Positions 1 through 14,431 of a stretch of 64,000 bases of DNA are shown here, one piece after another. This stretch comes from Ephydatia muelleri (taxonomy: Eukaryota > Porifera > Demospongiae > Spongillida > Spongillidae), in NCBI GenBank assembly GCA_013339895.1, contig JABACO010000016.1, positions 8,397,509 through 8,461,508 of the forward strand. Reading direction: 5' to 3'. Position 1 is the first letter of the stretch. The number at the start of each line of letters is the position of its first letter. The position numbers and the translations under genes were made by a program. The notes below the pieces were generated by a model. The model did not search any database. It was given only the letters and a program-made list of their open reading frames with translations, and was not told the origin of the DNA.

Positions 1-3000
1 TTCGATACAAGTCTAGCACGATGAAAGCATCGGTATAACACCTGTTGGCCCGATGTAACTTCGTTATGCTGGATGTATTGAATGAAAGTTGTTCGATAAT
101 CCATTGAATAGTAGACTATCTCTTCACAGCAGTGGAACTGAAATTGAAGAAGTGCCTAAAAAGTGGATACTGAATTCTGTACTTCGATACAAGTCTAGCA
201 CAATGAAAGCATTGGTATAACACCTGTTGGCCCGATGTGACTTCGTTATGTTGGATGTAATGAATGAAAGTTGTTCGATCATCCATTGAATAGTAGACTA
301 TCTCTTCACAGCTGTGGAACTGAAAATGAAGAAGTGCTTAAAAAGTGGATACTGAAATTCTGTACTTCGATACAAGTCTAGCACGATGAAAGCATCGGTA
401 TAACACCTGTTGGCCCGATGTGACTTTGTTATGCTGGATGTATTGAATGAAAGTTGTTCGATAATCCATTGAATAGTAGACTATCTCTTCACAGCAGTGG
501 AACTGAAATTGAAGAAGTGCCTAAAACGTGGATTTTGAAATTCTGTACTTTGATACATGTCTAGCACAATGAAAGCATCGGTATAACACCTGATGGCCCG
601 ATGTGACTTCGTTATGTTGGATGTAATGAATGAAAGTAGTACTACAATCCCTTGAAAAGTAGACTATCTCTTCACAGCTGTGGTCCCGAAATTGAAGAAG
701 TGGCTATAAAGTGGATAATGAATTTCAGTACTTCGATTCAAGGCTAGCACAATGAAAGCATCGGTATAACACCTGTAGGCCAGATGTGACTTCATTATGT
801 TGGATGTATTGAATGATAGTAGTACTAAAATCCCTTGAAAAGTAGATTATCTCTTCACAGCTGTGGTCCTGAAATTGAAGAAGTGCCTAAAAAGTGGATA
901 CTGAATTTCAGTACTTCGATTCAAGTCTAGCACAATGAAAGCATCGGTGTAACACCTGATGGCCCGATGTGACTTCGTTATGCTGGATGTATTGAATGAA
1001 AGTTGTTCGATAATCCCTTGAAAAGTAGATACTGTATTTCAGTACTTCGATTCAAGGCTAGCACAATGAAAGCATCGGTATAACACCTGTAGGCCCGATG
1101 TGACTTCATTATGTTGGATGTATTGAATGAAAGTAGTACTAAAATCCCTTGAAAAGTAGACTATCTCTTCACAGCTGTGGAACTGAAATTGAAGAAGTGC
1201 CTAAAAAGTGGATACTGAATTTCAGTATTTCGATTCAAGTCTAGCACAATGAAAGCATTGGTATAACACCTGTAGGCCCGATGTGACTTCATTATGTTGG
1301 ATGTATTGAATGAAAGTAGTACTAAAATCCCTTGAAAAGTAGACTATCTCTTCACAGCTGTGGAACTGAAATTGAAGAAGTGCCTAAAAAGTTGATACTG
1401 AATTTCAGTACTTCGATACAAGTCTAGCACGATGAAAGCATCGGAATAACACCTGTTGGCCCGATGTGACTTCGTTAAGCTGGATGTATTGAATGAAAGT
1501 TGTTCGATAATCCTTTGAAAAGTAGACTATCTCTTCACAGCTGTGGAACTGAAATTGAAGAAGTGCCTAAAAATTGGATACTGAATTTCAGTACTTCGAT
1601 TCAAGTCTAGCACAATGAAAGCATCGGTGTAACACCTGTTGGCCCGATGTGACTTCGGAAATGAAAGCATCGGTATGACTTCAGCTGGTTCGCCGTGCCT
1701 TCGGTATGTTGGATACATTGAATGAAGTAGTACTAAAATCCCTTGAAAAGTAGATTATCTCTTCACAGCTGTGGTACTGAAATTGAAGAAGAGCCCAACA
1801 AGTGGATTCTGAATTTCAGCACATCGATTCAAGTCTTGCACAATGAAAGCATCGGTGTAACACCTGTTGGCCCGATGTGACTTCGTTATGCTGGATGTAT
1901 TGAATGAAAGTTGTTTGATAATCCATTGAATAGTAGACTATCTCTTCACAGCTGTGGTACTGAAATTGAAGATGTGCCTAAAAAGTGGATACAGAATTTC
2001 AGTACTTCGATTCAAGTCAAGCACAATGAAAGCATCGGTATAACACCAGTTGGCCCGATGTGACTTCGTTATGTTGTATGTATTGAATGAAAGTAGTACT
2101 AAAATCCCTTGAAAAGTAGACTATCTCTTCACAGCTGTGGAACTGAAATTGAAGAAGTGCCTAAAAAGTAGATACTGAATTTCAGTACTTCGATACAAGT
2201 CGAGCACGATGAAAGCATCGGAATAACACCTGTTGGCCCGATGTGACTTCGTTATGCTGGATGTATTGAATGAAAGTTGTTCGTTAATCCATTGAATAGT
2301 AGACTATCTCTTCACAGCTGTGGAACTGAAATTGAAGAAGTGCCTAAAAAGTGGATACTGAATTTCAGCACATCGATTCAAGTCTTGCACAATGAAAGCA
2401 TCGGTATGACTTCAGCTGGTTCGCCGTTACTTCGGTATGTTGGATATATTGAATAAAAGTAGTACTATTATCACTTGAAAAGTAGACTATCTCTTCACAG
2501 CTGTGGTACTGAAAATGAAGATGTGCCCCATAAGTGGATACTGAATGTCAGTACATCGATTCAAGTCTTGCACAATGAAAGCATCGGTATGACTTCAGCT
2601 GGTTCGCCGTGCCTTCGGTATGTTGGATACATTGAATGAAAGTAGTACTAAAATCCCTTGAAAAGTAGATTATCTCTTCACAGCTGTGGTACTGAAATTG
2701 AAGAAGTGCCCAACAAGTGGATTCTGAATTTCAGCACATCGATTGAAGTCTTGCACAATGAAAGCATCGGTATGACTTCAGCTGGTTCCCCCGTTACTTC
2801 GGTATGTTGGATAAATTGAATGAAAGTAGTACTATTATCCCTTGAAAAGTAGACTATCTCTTCACCGCTGTGGTACTGAAAATAAAGATGTGCCCCATAA
2901 GTGGATACTGAATGTCAGTACATCGATTCAAGTCTTGCACAATGAAAGCATTGGTATGACTTCAGCTGGTTCGCCGTGCCTTCGGTATGTTGGATACATT

Positions 3001-6000
3001 GAATGAAAGTAGTACTAAAATCCCTTGAAAAGTAGATTATCTCTTCACAGCTGTGGGACTGAAATTGAAGAAGTGCCCAACAAGTGGATTCTGAATTTCA
3101 GCACATCGATTCAAGTCTTGCACAATGAAAGCATCGGTGTAACACCTGTTGGCCCGATGTGACTTCGTTATGCTGGATGTATTGAATGAAAGTTGTTCGA
3201 TAATCCATTGAATAGTAGACTATCTCTTCACAGCTGTGATACTGAAATTGAAGATGTGCCTAAAAAGTGGATACAGAAATCAGTACTTCGATTCAAGTCA
3301 AGCACAATGAAAGCATCGGTATAACACCAGTTGGCCCGATGTGACTTCGTTATGTTGTATGTATTGAATGAAAGTAGTACTAAAATCCCTTGAAAAGTAG
3401 ACTATCTCTTCACAGCTGTGGTACTGAAATTGAAGAAGTGCCCAATAAGTGGATACTGAATTTCAGCACATCGATTCAAGTCTTGCACAATGAAAGCATC
3501 GGTATGACTTCAGCTGGTTCGCCGTGACTTCGGTATGTTGGATATATTGAATGAAAGTAGTACTATAATCCCTTGAAAAGTAGACTATATCTTCACAGCT
3601 GTGGTACTGAAAATGAAGATGTGCCCCATAAGTGGATACTGAATTTCAGTACATCGATTCAAGTCTTGCACAATGAAAGCATCGGAATGACTTCAGCTGG
3701 GTCGCCGTGACTTCAGTATGTTGGATATATTGAATGAAAGCAGTACTATTATCCCTTGAAAAGTAGACTATCTCTTCACAGCTGTGGTACTGAAATTGAA
3801 GAAGTGCCCAATAAGTGGATACTGAATTTCAGAACAATGATTCAAGTCTTGCACAATGAAAGCATCGGTATGACTTCAGCTGGGTCGCCGTGACTTCAGT
3901 ATGTTGGATATATTGAACGAAAGTAGTACTAAAATCCCTTGAAAAGTAGACTATCTCTTCACAGCTGTTGTACTGAAATTGAAGAAGTGCCTAAAAATTG
4001 GATACTGAATTTCAGTACTTCGATTCAAGTCTAGCACAATGAAAGCATCGGTGTAACACCTGTTGGCCCGATGTGACTTCGGAAATGAAAGCATCGGTAT
4101 AACACCAGTTGGCCCGATGTGACTTCGTTATGCTGGATGTATTGAATGAAAGTTGTTTGATAATCCATTGAATAGTAGACTATCTCTTCACAGCTGTGGT
4201 ACTGAAATTGAAGATGTGCCTAAAAAGTGGATACAGAATTTCAGTACTTCGATTCAAGTCAAGCACAATGAAAGCATCGGTATAACACCAGTTGGCCCGA
4301 TGTGACTTCGTTATGTTGTATGTATTGAATGAAAGTAGTACTAAAATCCCTTGAAAAGTAGACTATCTCTTCACAGCTGTGGAACTGAAATTGAAGAAGT
4401 GCCTAAAAAGTAGATACTGAATTTCAGTACTTCGATACAAGTCGAGCACGATGAAAGCATCGGAATAACATCTGTTGGCCCGATGTGACTTCGTTATGCT
4501 GGATGTATTGAATGAAAGTTGTTCGTTAATCCATTTAATAGTAGACTATCTCTTCACAGCAGTGGAACTGAAATTGAAGAAGTGCCTAAAACGTGGATTT
4601 TGAAATTCTGTACTTTGATACATGTCTAGCACAATGAAAGCATCGGTATAACACCTGATGGCCCGATGTGACTTCGTTATGTTGGATGTAATGAATGAAA
4701 GTAGTACTACAATCCCTTGAAAAGTAGACTATCTGTTCACAGCTGTGGTCCCGAAATTGAAGAAGTGCCTAAAAAGTGGATAATGAATTTCAGTACTTCG
4801 ATTCAAGGCTAGCACAATGAAAGCATCGGTATAACACCTGTAGGCCTGATGTGACTTCATTATGTTGGATGTAATGAATGAAAGTAGTACTAAAATCCCT
4901 TGAAAAGTAGATTATCTCTTCACAGCTGTGGTCCTGAAATTGAAGAAGTGCCTAAAAAGTGGATACTGAATTTCAGTACTTCGATTCAAGTCTAGCACAA
5001 TGAAAGCATCGGTGTAACACCTGTTGGCCCGATGTGACTTCGTTATGCTGGATGTATTGAATGAAAGTTGTTCGATAATCCCTTGAAAAGTAGATACTGT
5101 ATTTCAGTACTTCGATTCAAGGCTAGCACAATGAAAGCATCGGTATAACACCTGTAGGCCCGATGTGACTTCGTTATGCTGGATGTATTGAATGAAAGTT
5201 GTTCGATAATCCATTGAATAGTTGACTATCTCTTCACAGCAGTGGAACTGAAATTGAAGAAGTGCCTAAAAAGTGGATACTGAAATTCTGTACTTCGATA
5301 CAAGTCTAGCACAATGAAAGCATCGGTATAACTCCTGTTGGCCCGATGTGACTTCGTTATGTTGGATGTAATGAATGAAAGTTGTTCGATCATCCATTGA
5401 ATAGTAGACTATCTCTTCACAGCTGTGCATGGAACTGAAAATGAAGAAGTGCCTAAAAAGTGGATACTGAAATTCTGTACTTCGATACAAGTCTAGCACG
5501 ATGAAAGCATCGGTATAAACACCTGTTGGCCCGATGTGACTTTGTTATGCTGGATGTATTGAATGAAAGTTGTTCGATAATCCATTGAATAGTAGACTAT
5601 CTCTTCACAGCAGTGGAACTGAAATTGAAGAAGTGCCTAAAACGTGGATTTTGAAATTCTGTACTTTGATACATGTCTAGCACAATGAAAGCATCGGTAT
5701 AACACCTGATGGCCCGATGTGACTTCGTTATGTTGGATGTAATGAATGAAAGTAGTACTACAATCCCTTGAAAAGTAGACTATCTGTTCACAGCTGTGGT
5801 CCCGAAATTGAAGAAGTGCCTAAAAAGTGGATAATGAATTTCAGTACTTCGATTCAAGGCTAGCACAATGAAAGCATCGGTATAACACCTGTAGGCCTGA
5901 TGTGACTTCATTATGTTGGATGTAATGAATGAAAGTAGTACTAAAATCCCTTGAAAAGTAGATTATCTCTTCACAGCTGTGGTCCTGAAATTGAAGAAGT

Positions 6001-9000
6001 GCCTAAAAAGTGGATACTGAATTTCAGTACTTCGATTCAAGTCTAGCACAATGAAAGCATCGGTGTAACACCTGTTGGCCCGATGTGACTTCGTTATGCT
6101 GGATGTATTGAATGAAAGTTGTTCGATAATCCCTTGAAAAGTAGATACTGTATTTCAGTACTTCGATTCAAGGCTAGCACAATGAAAGCATCGGTATAAC
6201 ACCTGTAGGCCCGATGTGACTTCATTATGTTGGATGTATTGAATGAAAGTAGTACTAAAATCCCTTGAAAAGTAGACTATCTCTTCACAGCTGTGGTCCT
6301 GAAATTGAAGAAGTGCCTAAAAAGTGGATACTGAATTTCAATACTTCGATTCAAGGCTAGCACAATGAAAGCATCGGTATAACACCTGTTGGCCCGATGT
6401 GACTTCGTTATGCTGGATGTATTGAATGAAAGTTGTTCGATAATCCATTGAATAGTAGACTATCTCTTCACAGCCGTGGAACTGAAATTGAAGAAGTGCC
6501 TAAAAAGTAGATACTGAATTTCAGTATTTCGATTCAAGTCTAGCACAATAAAAGCATTGGTATAACACTTGTAGGCCCGATGTGACTTCATTATGTTGGA
6601 TGTATTGAATGAAAGTAGTACTATAATCCCTTGAAAAGTAGACTATCTCTTCACAGCTGTGGAACTGAAATTGAAGACGTGCCTAAAAAGTGGATACTAC
6701 TTCGATTCAAGTCTTGCACAATGAAAGCATCGGTATAACACCTGTAGGCCCGATATGACTTCATTATGTTGGATGTATTGAATGAAAGTAGTACTAAAAG
6801 TAGACTATCTCTTCACAGCTGTGGTCCGGAAATTGAAGAGTGCCTATAAAGAGGATACTGAATTTCAGTACATCGATTCAAGTCTAGCACGATGAAAGCA
6901 TCGGTATAACACCTGTTGGCTCGATGTGACTTTGTTATGCTGGATGTATTGAATGAAAGTTGTTCGATAATCCATTGAATAGTAGACTATCTCTTCACAG
7001 CAGTGGTACTGAAATTGAAGAAGTGCCTAAAACGTGGATTTTGAAATTCTGTACTTTGATACATGTCTAGCACAATGAAAGCATCGGTATAACACCTGTA
7101 GGCCTGATGTGACTTCATTATGTTGGATGTATTGAATGAAAGTAGTACTATAATCCCTTGAAAAGTAGATTATCTCTTCACAGCTGTGGTCCTGAAATTG
7201 AAGAAGTGCCTAAAAAGTGGATACTGAATTTCAGTACTTCGATTCAAGTCTAGCACAATGAAAGCATCGGTGTAACACCTGTTGGCCCGATGTGACTTCG
7301 TTATGCTGGATGTATTGAATGAAAGTTGTTCGATAATCCCTTGAAAAGTAGATACTGTATTTCAGTACTTCGATTCAAGGCTAGCACAATGAAAGCATCG
7401 GTATAACACCTGTAGGCCCGATGTGACTTCATTATGTTGGATGTATTGAATGAAAGTAGTACTAAAATCCCTTGAAAAGTAGACTATCTCTTCACAGCTG
7501 TGGAACTGAAATTGAAGAAGTGCCTAAAAAGTGGATACTGAATTTCAGTATTTCGATTCAAGTCTAGCACAATGAAAGCATTGGTATAACACCTGTAGGC
7601 CCGATGTGACTTCATTATGTTGGATGTATTGAATGAAAGTAGTACTAAAATCCCTTGAAAAGTAGACTATCTCTTCACAGCTGTGGAACTGAAATTGAAG
7701 AAGTGCCTAAAAAGTTGATACTGAATTTCAGTACTTCGATACAAGTCTAGCACGATGAAAGCATCGGAATAACACCTGTTGGCCCGATGTGACTTCGTTA
7801 AGCTGGATGTATTGAATGAAAGTTGTTCGATAATCCTTTGAAAAGTAGACTATCTCTTCACAGCTGTGGAACTGAAATTGAAGAAGTGCCTAAAAATTGG
7901 ATACTGAATTTCAGTACTTCGATTCAAGTCTAGCACAATGAAAGCATCGGTGTAACACCTGTTGGCCCGATGTGACTTCGGAAATGAAAGCATCGGTATG
8001 ACTTCAGCTGGTTCGCCGTGCCTTCGGTATGTTGGATACATTGAATGAAAGTAGTACTAAAATCCCTTGAAAAGTAGATTATCTCTTCACAGCTGTGGTA
8101 CTGAAATTGAAGAAGAGCCCAACAAGTGGATTCTGAATTTCAGCACATCGATTCAAGTCTTGCACAATGAAAGCATCGGTGTAACACCTGTTGGCCCGAT
8201 GTGACTTCGTTATGCTGGATGTATTGAATGAAAGTTGTTTGATAATCCATTGAATAGTAGACTATCTCTTCACAGCTGTGGTACTGAAATTGAAGATGTG
8301 CCTAAAAAGTGGATACAGAATTTCAGTACTTCGATTCAAGTCAAGCACAATGAAAGCATCGGTATAACACCAGTTGGCCCGATGTGACTTCGTTATGTTG
8401 TATGTATTGAATGAAAGTAGTACTAAAATCCCTTGAAAAGTAGACTATCTCTTCACAGCTGTGGAACTGAAATTGAAGAAGTGCCTAAAAAGTAGATACT
8501 GAATTTCAGTACTTCGATACAAGTCGAGCACGATGAAAGCATCGGAATAACACCTGTTGGCCCGATGTGACTTCGTTATGCTGGATGTATTGAATGAAAG
8601 TTGTTCGTTAATCCATTGAATAGTAGACTATCTCTTCACAGCTGTGGAACTGAAATTGAAGAAGTGCCTAAAAAGTGGATACTGAATTTCAGCACATCGA
8701 TTCAAGTCTTGCACAATGAAAGCATCGGTATGACTTCAGCTGGTTCGCCGTTACTTCGGTATGTTGGATATATTGAATAAAAGTAGTACTATTATCACTT
8801 GAAAAGTAGACTATCTCTTCACAGCTGTGGTACTGAAAATGAAGATGTGCCCCATAAGTGGATACTGAATGTCAGTACATCGATTCAAGTCTTGCACAAT
8901 GAAAGCATCGGTATGACTTCAGCTGGTTCGCCGTGCCTTCGGTATGTTGGATACATTGAATGAAAGTAGTACTAAAATCCCTTGAAAAGTAGATTATCTC

Positions 9001-12000
9001 TTCACAGCTGTGGTACTGAAATTGAAGAAGTGCCCAACAAGTGGATTCTGAATTTCAGCACATCGATTGAAGTCTTGCACAATGAAAGCATCGGTATGAC
9101 TTCAGCTGGTTCCCCGTTACTTCGGTATGTTGGATAAATTGAATGAAAGTAGTACTATTATCCCTTGAAAAGTAGACTATCTCTTCACCGCTGTGGTACT
9201 GAAAATAAAGATGTGCCCCATAAGTGGATACTGAATGTCAGTACATCGATTCAAGTCTTGCACAATGAAAGCATTGGTATGACTTCAGCTGGTTCGCCGT
9301 GCCTTCGGTATGTTGGATACATTGAATGAAAGTAGTACTAAAATCCCTTGAAAAGTAGATTATCTCTTCACAGCTGTGGGACTGAAATTGAAGAAGTGCC
9401 CAACAAGTGGATTCTGAATTTCAGCACATCGATTCAAGTCTTGCACAATGAAAGCATCGGTGTAACACCTGTTGGCCCGATGTGACTTCGTTATGCTGGA
9501 TGTATTGAATGAAAGTTGTTCGATAATCCATTGAATAGTAGACTATCTCTTCACAGCTGTGATACTGAAATTGAAGATGTGCCTAAAAAGTGGATACAGA
9601 AATCAGTACTTCGATTCAAGTCAAGCACAATGAAAGCATCGGTATAACACCAGTTGGCCCGATGTGACTTCGTTATGTTGTATGTATTGAATGAAAGTAG
9701 TACTAAAATCCCTTGAAAAGTAGACTATCTCTTCACAGCTGTGGTACTGAAATTGAAGAAGTGCCCAATAAGTGGATACTGAATTTCAGCACATCGATTC
9801 AAGTCTTGCACAATGAAAGCATCGGTATGACTTCAGCTGGTTCGCCGTGACTTCGGTATGTTGGATATATTGAATGAAAGTAGTACTATAATCCCTTGAA
9901 AAGTAGACTATATCTTCACAGCTGTGGTACTGAAAATGAAGATGTGCCCCATAAGTGGATACTGAATTTCAGTACATCGATTCAAGTCTTGCACAATGAA
10001 AGCATCGGAATGACTTCAGCTGGGTCGCCGTGACTTCAGTATGTTGGATATATTGAATGAAAGCAGTACTATTATCCCTTGAAAAGTAGACTATCTCTTC
10101 ACAGCTGTGGTACTGAAATTGAAGAAGTGCCCAATAAGTGGATACTGAATTTCAGAACAATGATTCAAGTCTTGCACAATGAAAGCATCGGTATGACTTC
10201 AGCTGGGTCGCCGTGACTTCAGTATGTTGGATATATTGAACGAAAGTAGTACTAAAATCCCTTGAAAAGTAGACTATCTCTTCACAGCTGTTGTACTGAA
10301 ATTGAAGAAGTGCCTAAAAATTGGATACTGAATTTCAGTACTTCGATTCAAGTCTAGCACAATGAAAGCATCGGTGTAACACCTGTTGGCCCGATGTGAC
10401 TTCGGAAATGAAAGCATCGGTATAACACCAGTTGGCCCGATGTGACTTCGTTATGCTGGATGTATTGAATGAAAGTTGTTTGATAATCCATTGAATAGTA
10501 GACTATCTCTTCACAGCTGTGGTACTGAAATTGAAGATGTGCCTAAAAAGTGGATACAGAATTTCAGTACTTCGATTCAAGTCAAGCACAATGAAAGCAT
10601 CGGTATAACACCAGTTGGCCCGATGTGACTTCGTTATGTTGTATGTATTGAATGAAAGTAGTACTAAAATCCCTTGAAAAGTAGACTATCTCTTCACAGC
10701 TGTGGAACTGAAATTGAAGAAGTGCCTAAAAAGTAGATACTGAATTTCAGTACTTCGATACAAGTCGAGCACGATGAAAGCATCGGAATAACATCTGTTG
10801 GCCCGATGTGACTTCGTTATGCTGGATGTATTGAATGAAAGTTGTTCGTTAATCCATTTAATAGTAGACTATCTCTTCACAGCAGTGGAACTGAAATTGA
10901 AGAAGTGCCTAAAACGTGGATTTTGAAATTCTGTACTTTGATACATGTCTAGCACAATGAAAGCATCGGTATAACACCTGATGGCCCGATGTGACTTCGT
11001 TATGTTGGATGTAATGAATGAAAGTAGTACTACAATCCCTTGAAAAGTAGACTATCTGTTCACAGCTGTGGTCCCGAAATTGAAGAAGTGCCTAAAAAGT
11101 GGATAATGAATTTCAGTACTTCGATTCAAGGCTAGCACAATGAAAGCATCGGTATAACACCTGTAGGCCTGATGTGACTTCATTATGTTGGATGTAATGA
11201 ATGAAAGTAGTACTAAAATCCCTTGAAAAGTAGATTATCTCTTCACAGCTGTGGTCCTGAAATTGAAGAAGTGCCTAAAAAGTGGATACTGAATTTCAGT
11301 ACTTCGATTCAAGTCTAGCACAATGAAAGCATCGGTGTAACACCTGTTGGCCCGATGTGACTTCGTTATGCTGGATGTATTGAATGAAAGTTGTTCGATA
11401 ATCCCTTGAAAAGTAGATACTGTATTTCAGTACTTCGATTCAAGGCTAGCACAATGAAAGCATCGGTATAACACCTGTAGGCCCGATGTGACTTCGTTAT
11501 GCTGGATGTATTGAATGAAAGTTGTTCGATAATCCATTGAATAGTTGACTATCTCTTCACAGCAGTGGAACTGAAATTGAAGAAGTGCCTAAAAAGTGGA
11601 TACTGAAATTCTGTACTTCGATACAAGTCTAGCACAATGAAAGCATCGGTATAACTCCTGTTGGCCCGATGTGACTTCGTTATGTTGGATGTAATGAATG
11701 AAAGTTGTTCGATCATCCATTGAATAGTAGACTATCTCTTCACAGCTGTGCATGGAACTGAAAATGAAGAAGTGCCTAAAAAGTGGATACTGAAATTCTG
11801 TACTTCGATACAAGTCTAGCACGATGAAAGCATCGGTATAACACCTGTTGGCCCGATGTGACTTTGTTATGCTGGATGTATTGAATGAAAGTTGTTCGAT
11901 AATCCATTGAATAGTAGACTATCTCTTCACAGCAGTGGAACTGAAATTGAAGAAGTGCCTAAAACGTGGATTTTGAAATTCTGTACTTTGATACATGTCT

Positions 12001-14284
12001 AGCACAATGAAAGCATCGGTATAACACCTGATGGCCCGATGTGACTTCGTTATGTTGGATGTAATGAATGAAAGTAGTACTACAATCCCTTGAAAAGTAG
12101 ACTATCTGTTCACAGCTGTGGTCCCGAAATTGAAGAAGTGCCTAAAAAGTGGATAATGAATTTCAGTACTTCGATTCAAGGCTAGCACAATGAAAGCATC
12201 GGTATAACACCTGTAGGCCTGATGTGACTTCATTATGTTGGATGTAATGAATGAAAGTAGTACTAAAATCCCTTGAAAAGTAGATTATCTCTTCACAGCT
12301 GTGGTCCTGAAATTGAAGAAGTGCCTAAAAAGTGGATACTGAATTTCAGTACTTCGATTCAAGTCTAGCACAATGAAAGCATCGGTGTAACACCTGTTGG
12401 CCCGATGTGACTTCGTTATGCTGGATGTATTGAATGAAAGTTGTTCGATAATCCCTTGAAAAGTAGATACTGTATTTCAGTACTTCGATTCAAGGCTAGC
12501 ACAATGAAAGCATCGGTATAACACCTGTAGGCCCGATGTGACTTCATTATGTTGGATGTATTGAATGAAAGTAGTACTAAAATCCCTTTAAAAGTAGACT
12601 ATCTCTTCACAGCTGTGGTCCTGAAATTGAAGAAGTGCCTAAAAAGTGGATACTGAATTTCAATACTTCGATTCAAGGCTAGCACAATGAAAGCATCGGT
12701 ATAACACCTGTTGGCCCGATGTGACTTCGTTATGCTGGATGTATTGAATGAAAGTTGTTCGATAATCCATTGAATAGTAGACTATCTCTTCACAGCCGTG
12801 GAACTGAAATTGAAGAAGTGCCTAAAAAGTAGATACTGAATTTCAGTATTTCGATTCAAGTCTAGCACAATGAAAGCATTGGTATAACACTTGTAGGCCC
12901 GATGTGACTTCATTATGTTGGATGTATTGAATGAAAGTAGTACTATAATCCCTTGAAAAGTAGACTATCTCTTCACAGCTGTGGAACTGAAATTGAAGAC
13001 GTGCCTAAAAAGTGGATACTACTTCGATTCAAGTCTTGCACAATGAAAGCATCGGTATAACACCTGTAGGCCCGATATGACTTCATTATGTTGGATGTAT
13101 TGAATGAAAGTAGTACTAAAAGTAGACTATCTCTTCACAGCTGTGGTCCGGAAATTGAAGAGTGCCTATAAAGAGGATACTGAATTTCAGTACATCGATT
13201 CAAGTCTAGCACGATGAAAGCATCGGTATAACACCTGTTGGCTCGATGTGACTTTGTTATGCTGGATGTATTGAATGAAAGTTGTTCGATAATCCATTGA
13301 ATAGTAGACTATCTCTTCACAGCAGTGGTACTGAAATTGAAGAAGTGCCTAAAACGTGGATTTTGAAATTCTGTACTTTGATACATGTCTAGCACAATGA
13401 AAGCATCGGTATAACACCTGTAGGCCTGATGTGACTTCATTATGTTGGATGTATTGAATGAAAGTAGTACTATAATCCCTTGAAAAGTAGATTATCTCTT
13501 CACAGCTGTGGTCCTGAAATTGAAGAAGTGCCTAAAAAGTGGATACTGAATTTCAGTACTTCGATTCAAGTCTAGCACAATGAAAGCATCGGTGTAACAC
13601 CTGTTGGCCCGATGTGACTTCGTTATGCTGGATGTATTGAATGAAAGTTGTTCGATAATCCCTTGAAAAGTAGATACTGTATTTCAGTACTTCGATTCAA
13701 GGCTAGCACAATGAAAGCATCGGTATAACACCTGTAGGCCCGATGTGACTTCATTATGTTGGATGTATTGAATGAAAGTAGTACTAAAATCCCTTGAAAA
13801 GTAGACTATCTCTTCACAGCTGTGGAACTGAAATTGAAGAAGTGCCTAAAAAGTGGATACTGAATTTAAGTATTTCGATTCAAGTCTAGCACAATGAAAG
13901 CATTGGTATAACACCTGTAGGCCCGATGTGACTTCATTATGTTGGATGTATTGAATGAAAGTAGTACTAAAATCCCTTGAAAAGTAGACTATCTCTTCAC
14001 AGCTGTGGAACTGAAATTGAAGAAGTGCCTAAAAAGTGGATACTACTTCGATTCAAGTCTTGCACAATGAAAGCATCGGTATAACACCTGTAGGCCTGAT
14101 GTGACTTCATTATGTTGGATGTATTGAATGAAAGTAGTACTAAAAGTAGACTATCTCTTCACAGCTGTGGTCCGGAAATTGAAGAGTGCCTATAAAGAGG
14201 ATACTGAATTTCAGTACATCGATTCAAGTCTAGCACAATGAAAGCATCGGTATAACACCTGTTGGCCCGATGTGACTTCATTAT
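1..14284 (+). repeat. satellite array, monomer about 182 bp
   Basis: Head-to-tail array. Repeat starts such as TTCGATACAAGTCTAGCAC recur at 183, 366, 549 and 732, giving about 182-183 bases per monomer, with some shorter ones (near 1,025, 6,700 and 13,020). Each monomer has recognisable blocks: a GCATCGG block, a CACCTGTTGGCCCGATG block, and a tail reading CTATCTCTTCACAGCTGTGG. Two classes are visible. Class A carries the CACCTGTTGGCCCGATG block. Class B (for example near 1,660, 2,400-3,900, 7,990 and 8,730-10,220) has TGACTTCAGCTGGTTCGCCG in its place. The array is open at the left window edge, so its full length is unknown. The only open frames are 60-80 codons and repeat with the array, so I treat them as non-coding. 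Centromeric or heterochromatic satellite is an inference. Confidence 0.97.
750..14030 (+). repeat. higher-order repeat, period 6,323 bp (two copies plus a partial third)
   Basis: The satellite is organised at a second level. Landmarks at 1,025, 1,527 and 5,266 recur at 7,348, 7,850 and 11,589, each offset by 6,323 bases, and the short-monomer landmark recurs again at 13,670. Copy 1 runs from about 0.75 to 7.07 kb, copy 2 from about 7.07 to 13.40 kb, and a partial third copy stops near 14,030. The copies differ by only a few single-base changes, such as one base missing near 1,727 relative to 8,050, one extra C near 2,790, and one extra A near 5,515. Monomers inside one unit differ far more from each other than the unit copies do, the usual mark of recent amplification of a roughly 35-monomer unit. 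An assembly duplication could give the same picture. Confidence 0.9.
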
Positions 14285-14431
14285 GTCACATCGGGCCAAC
14301 AGGTGTTATACGGATGCTTTCATTGTGCTAGTCTTGAATCGAAGTACTGAAATTCAGTATCCTCTTTATAGGCACTTCTTCAATTTCAGGACCACAGCTG
14401 TGAAGAGATAGTCTACTTTTCAAGGGATTTT
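14285..14431 (-). repeat. single inverted satellite monomer closing the array
   Basis: At about 14,284 the sequence turns back on itself: the end of the last forward monomer (ggcccgatgtgacttcat) is followed after a few bases by tcacatcgggcc and then nearly a full monomer in reverse complement, ending at tcaagggattttgg just before a G run. The two arms could fold into a hairpin. Either a real inversion or element end lies here, or a fold-back sequencing or assembly artefact. Confidence 0.9.

Noticed and set aside
1527..1718. Short minus-strand frames in the satellite (also 5,266, 7,850, 11,589)
   Set aside because: They repeat with the 6,323-bp unit and have no family or codon character; they are by-products of the array.
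1..14284. CRISPR-like array
   Set aside because: Monomers are contiguous with no unique spacers, and the context is eukaryotic.
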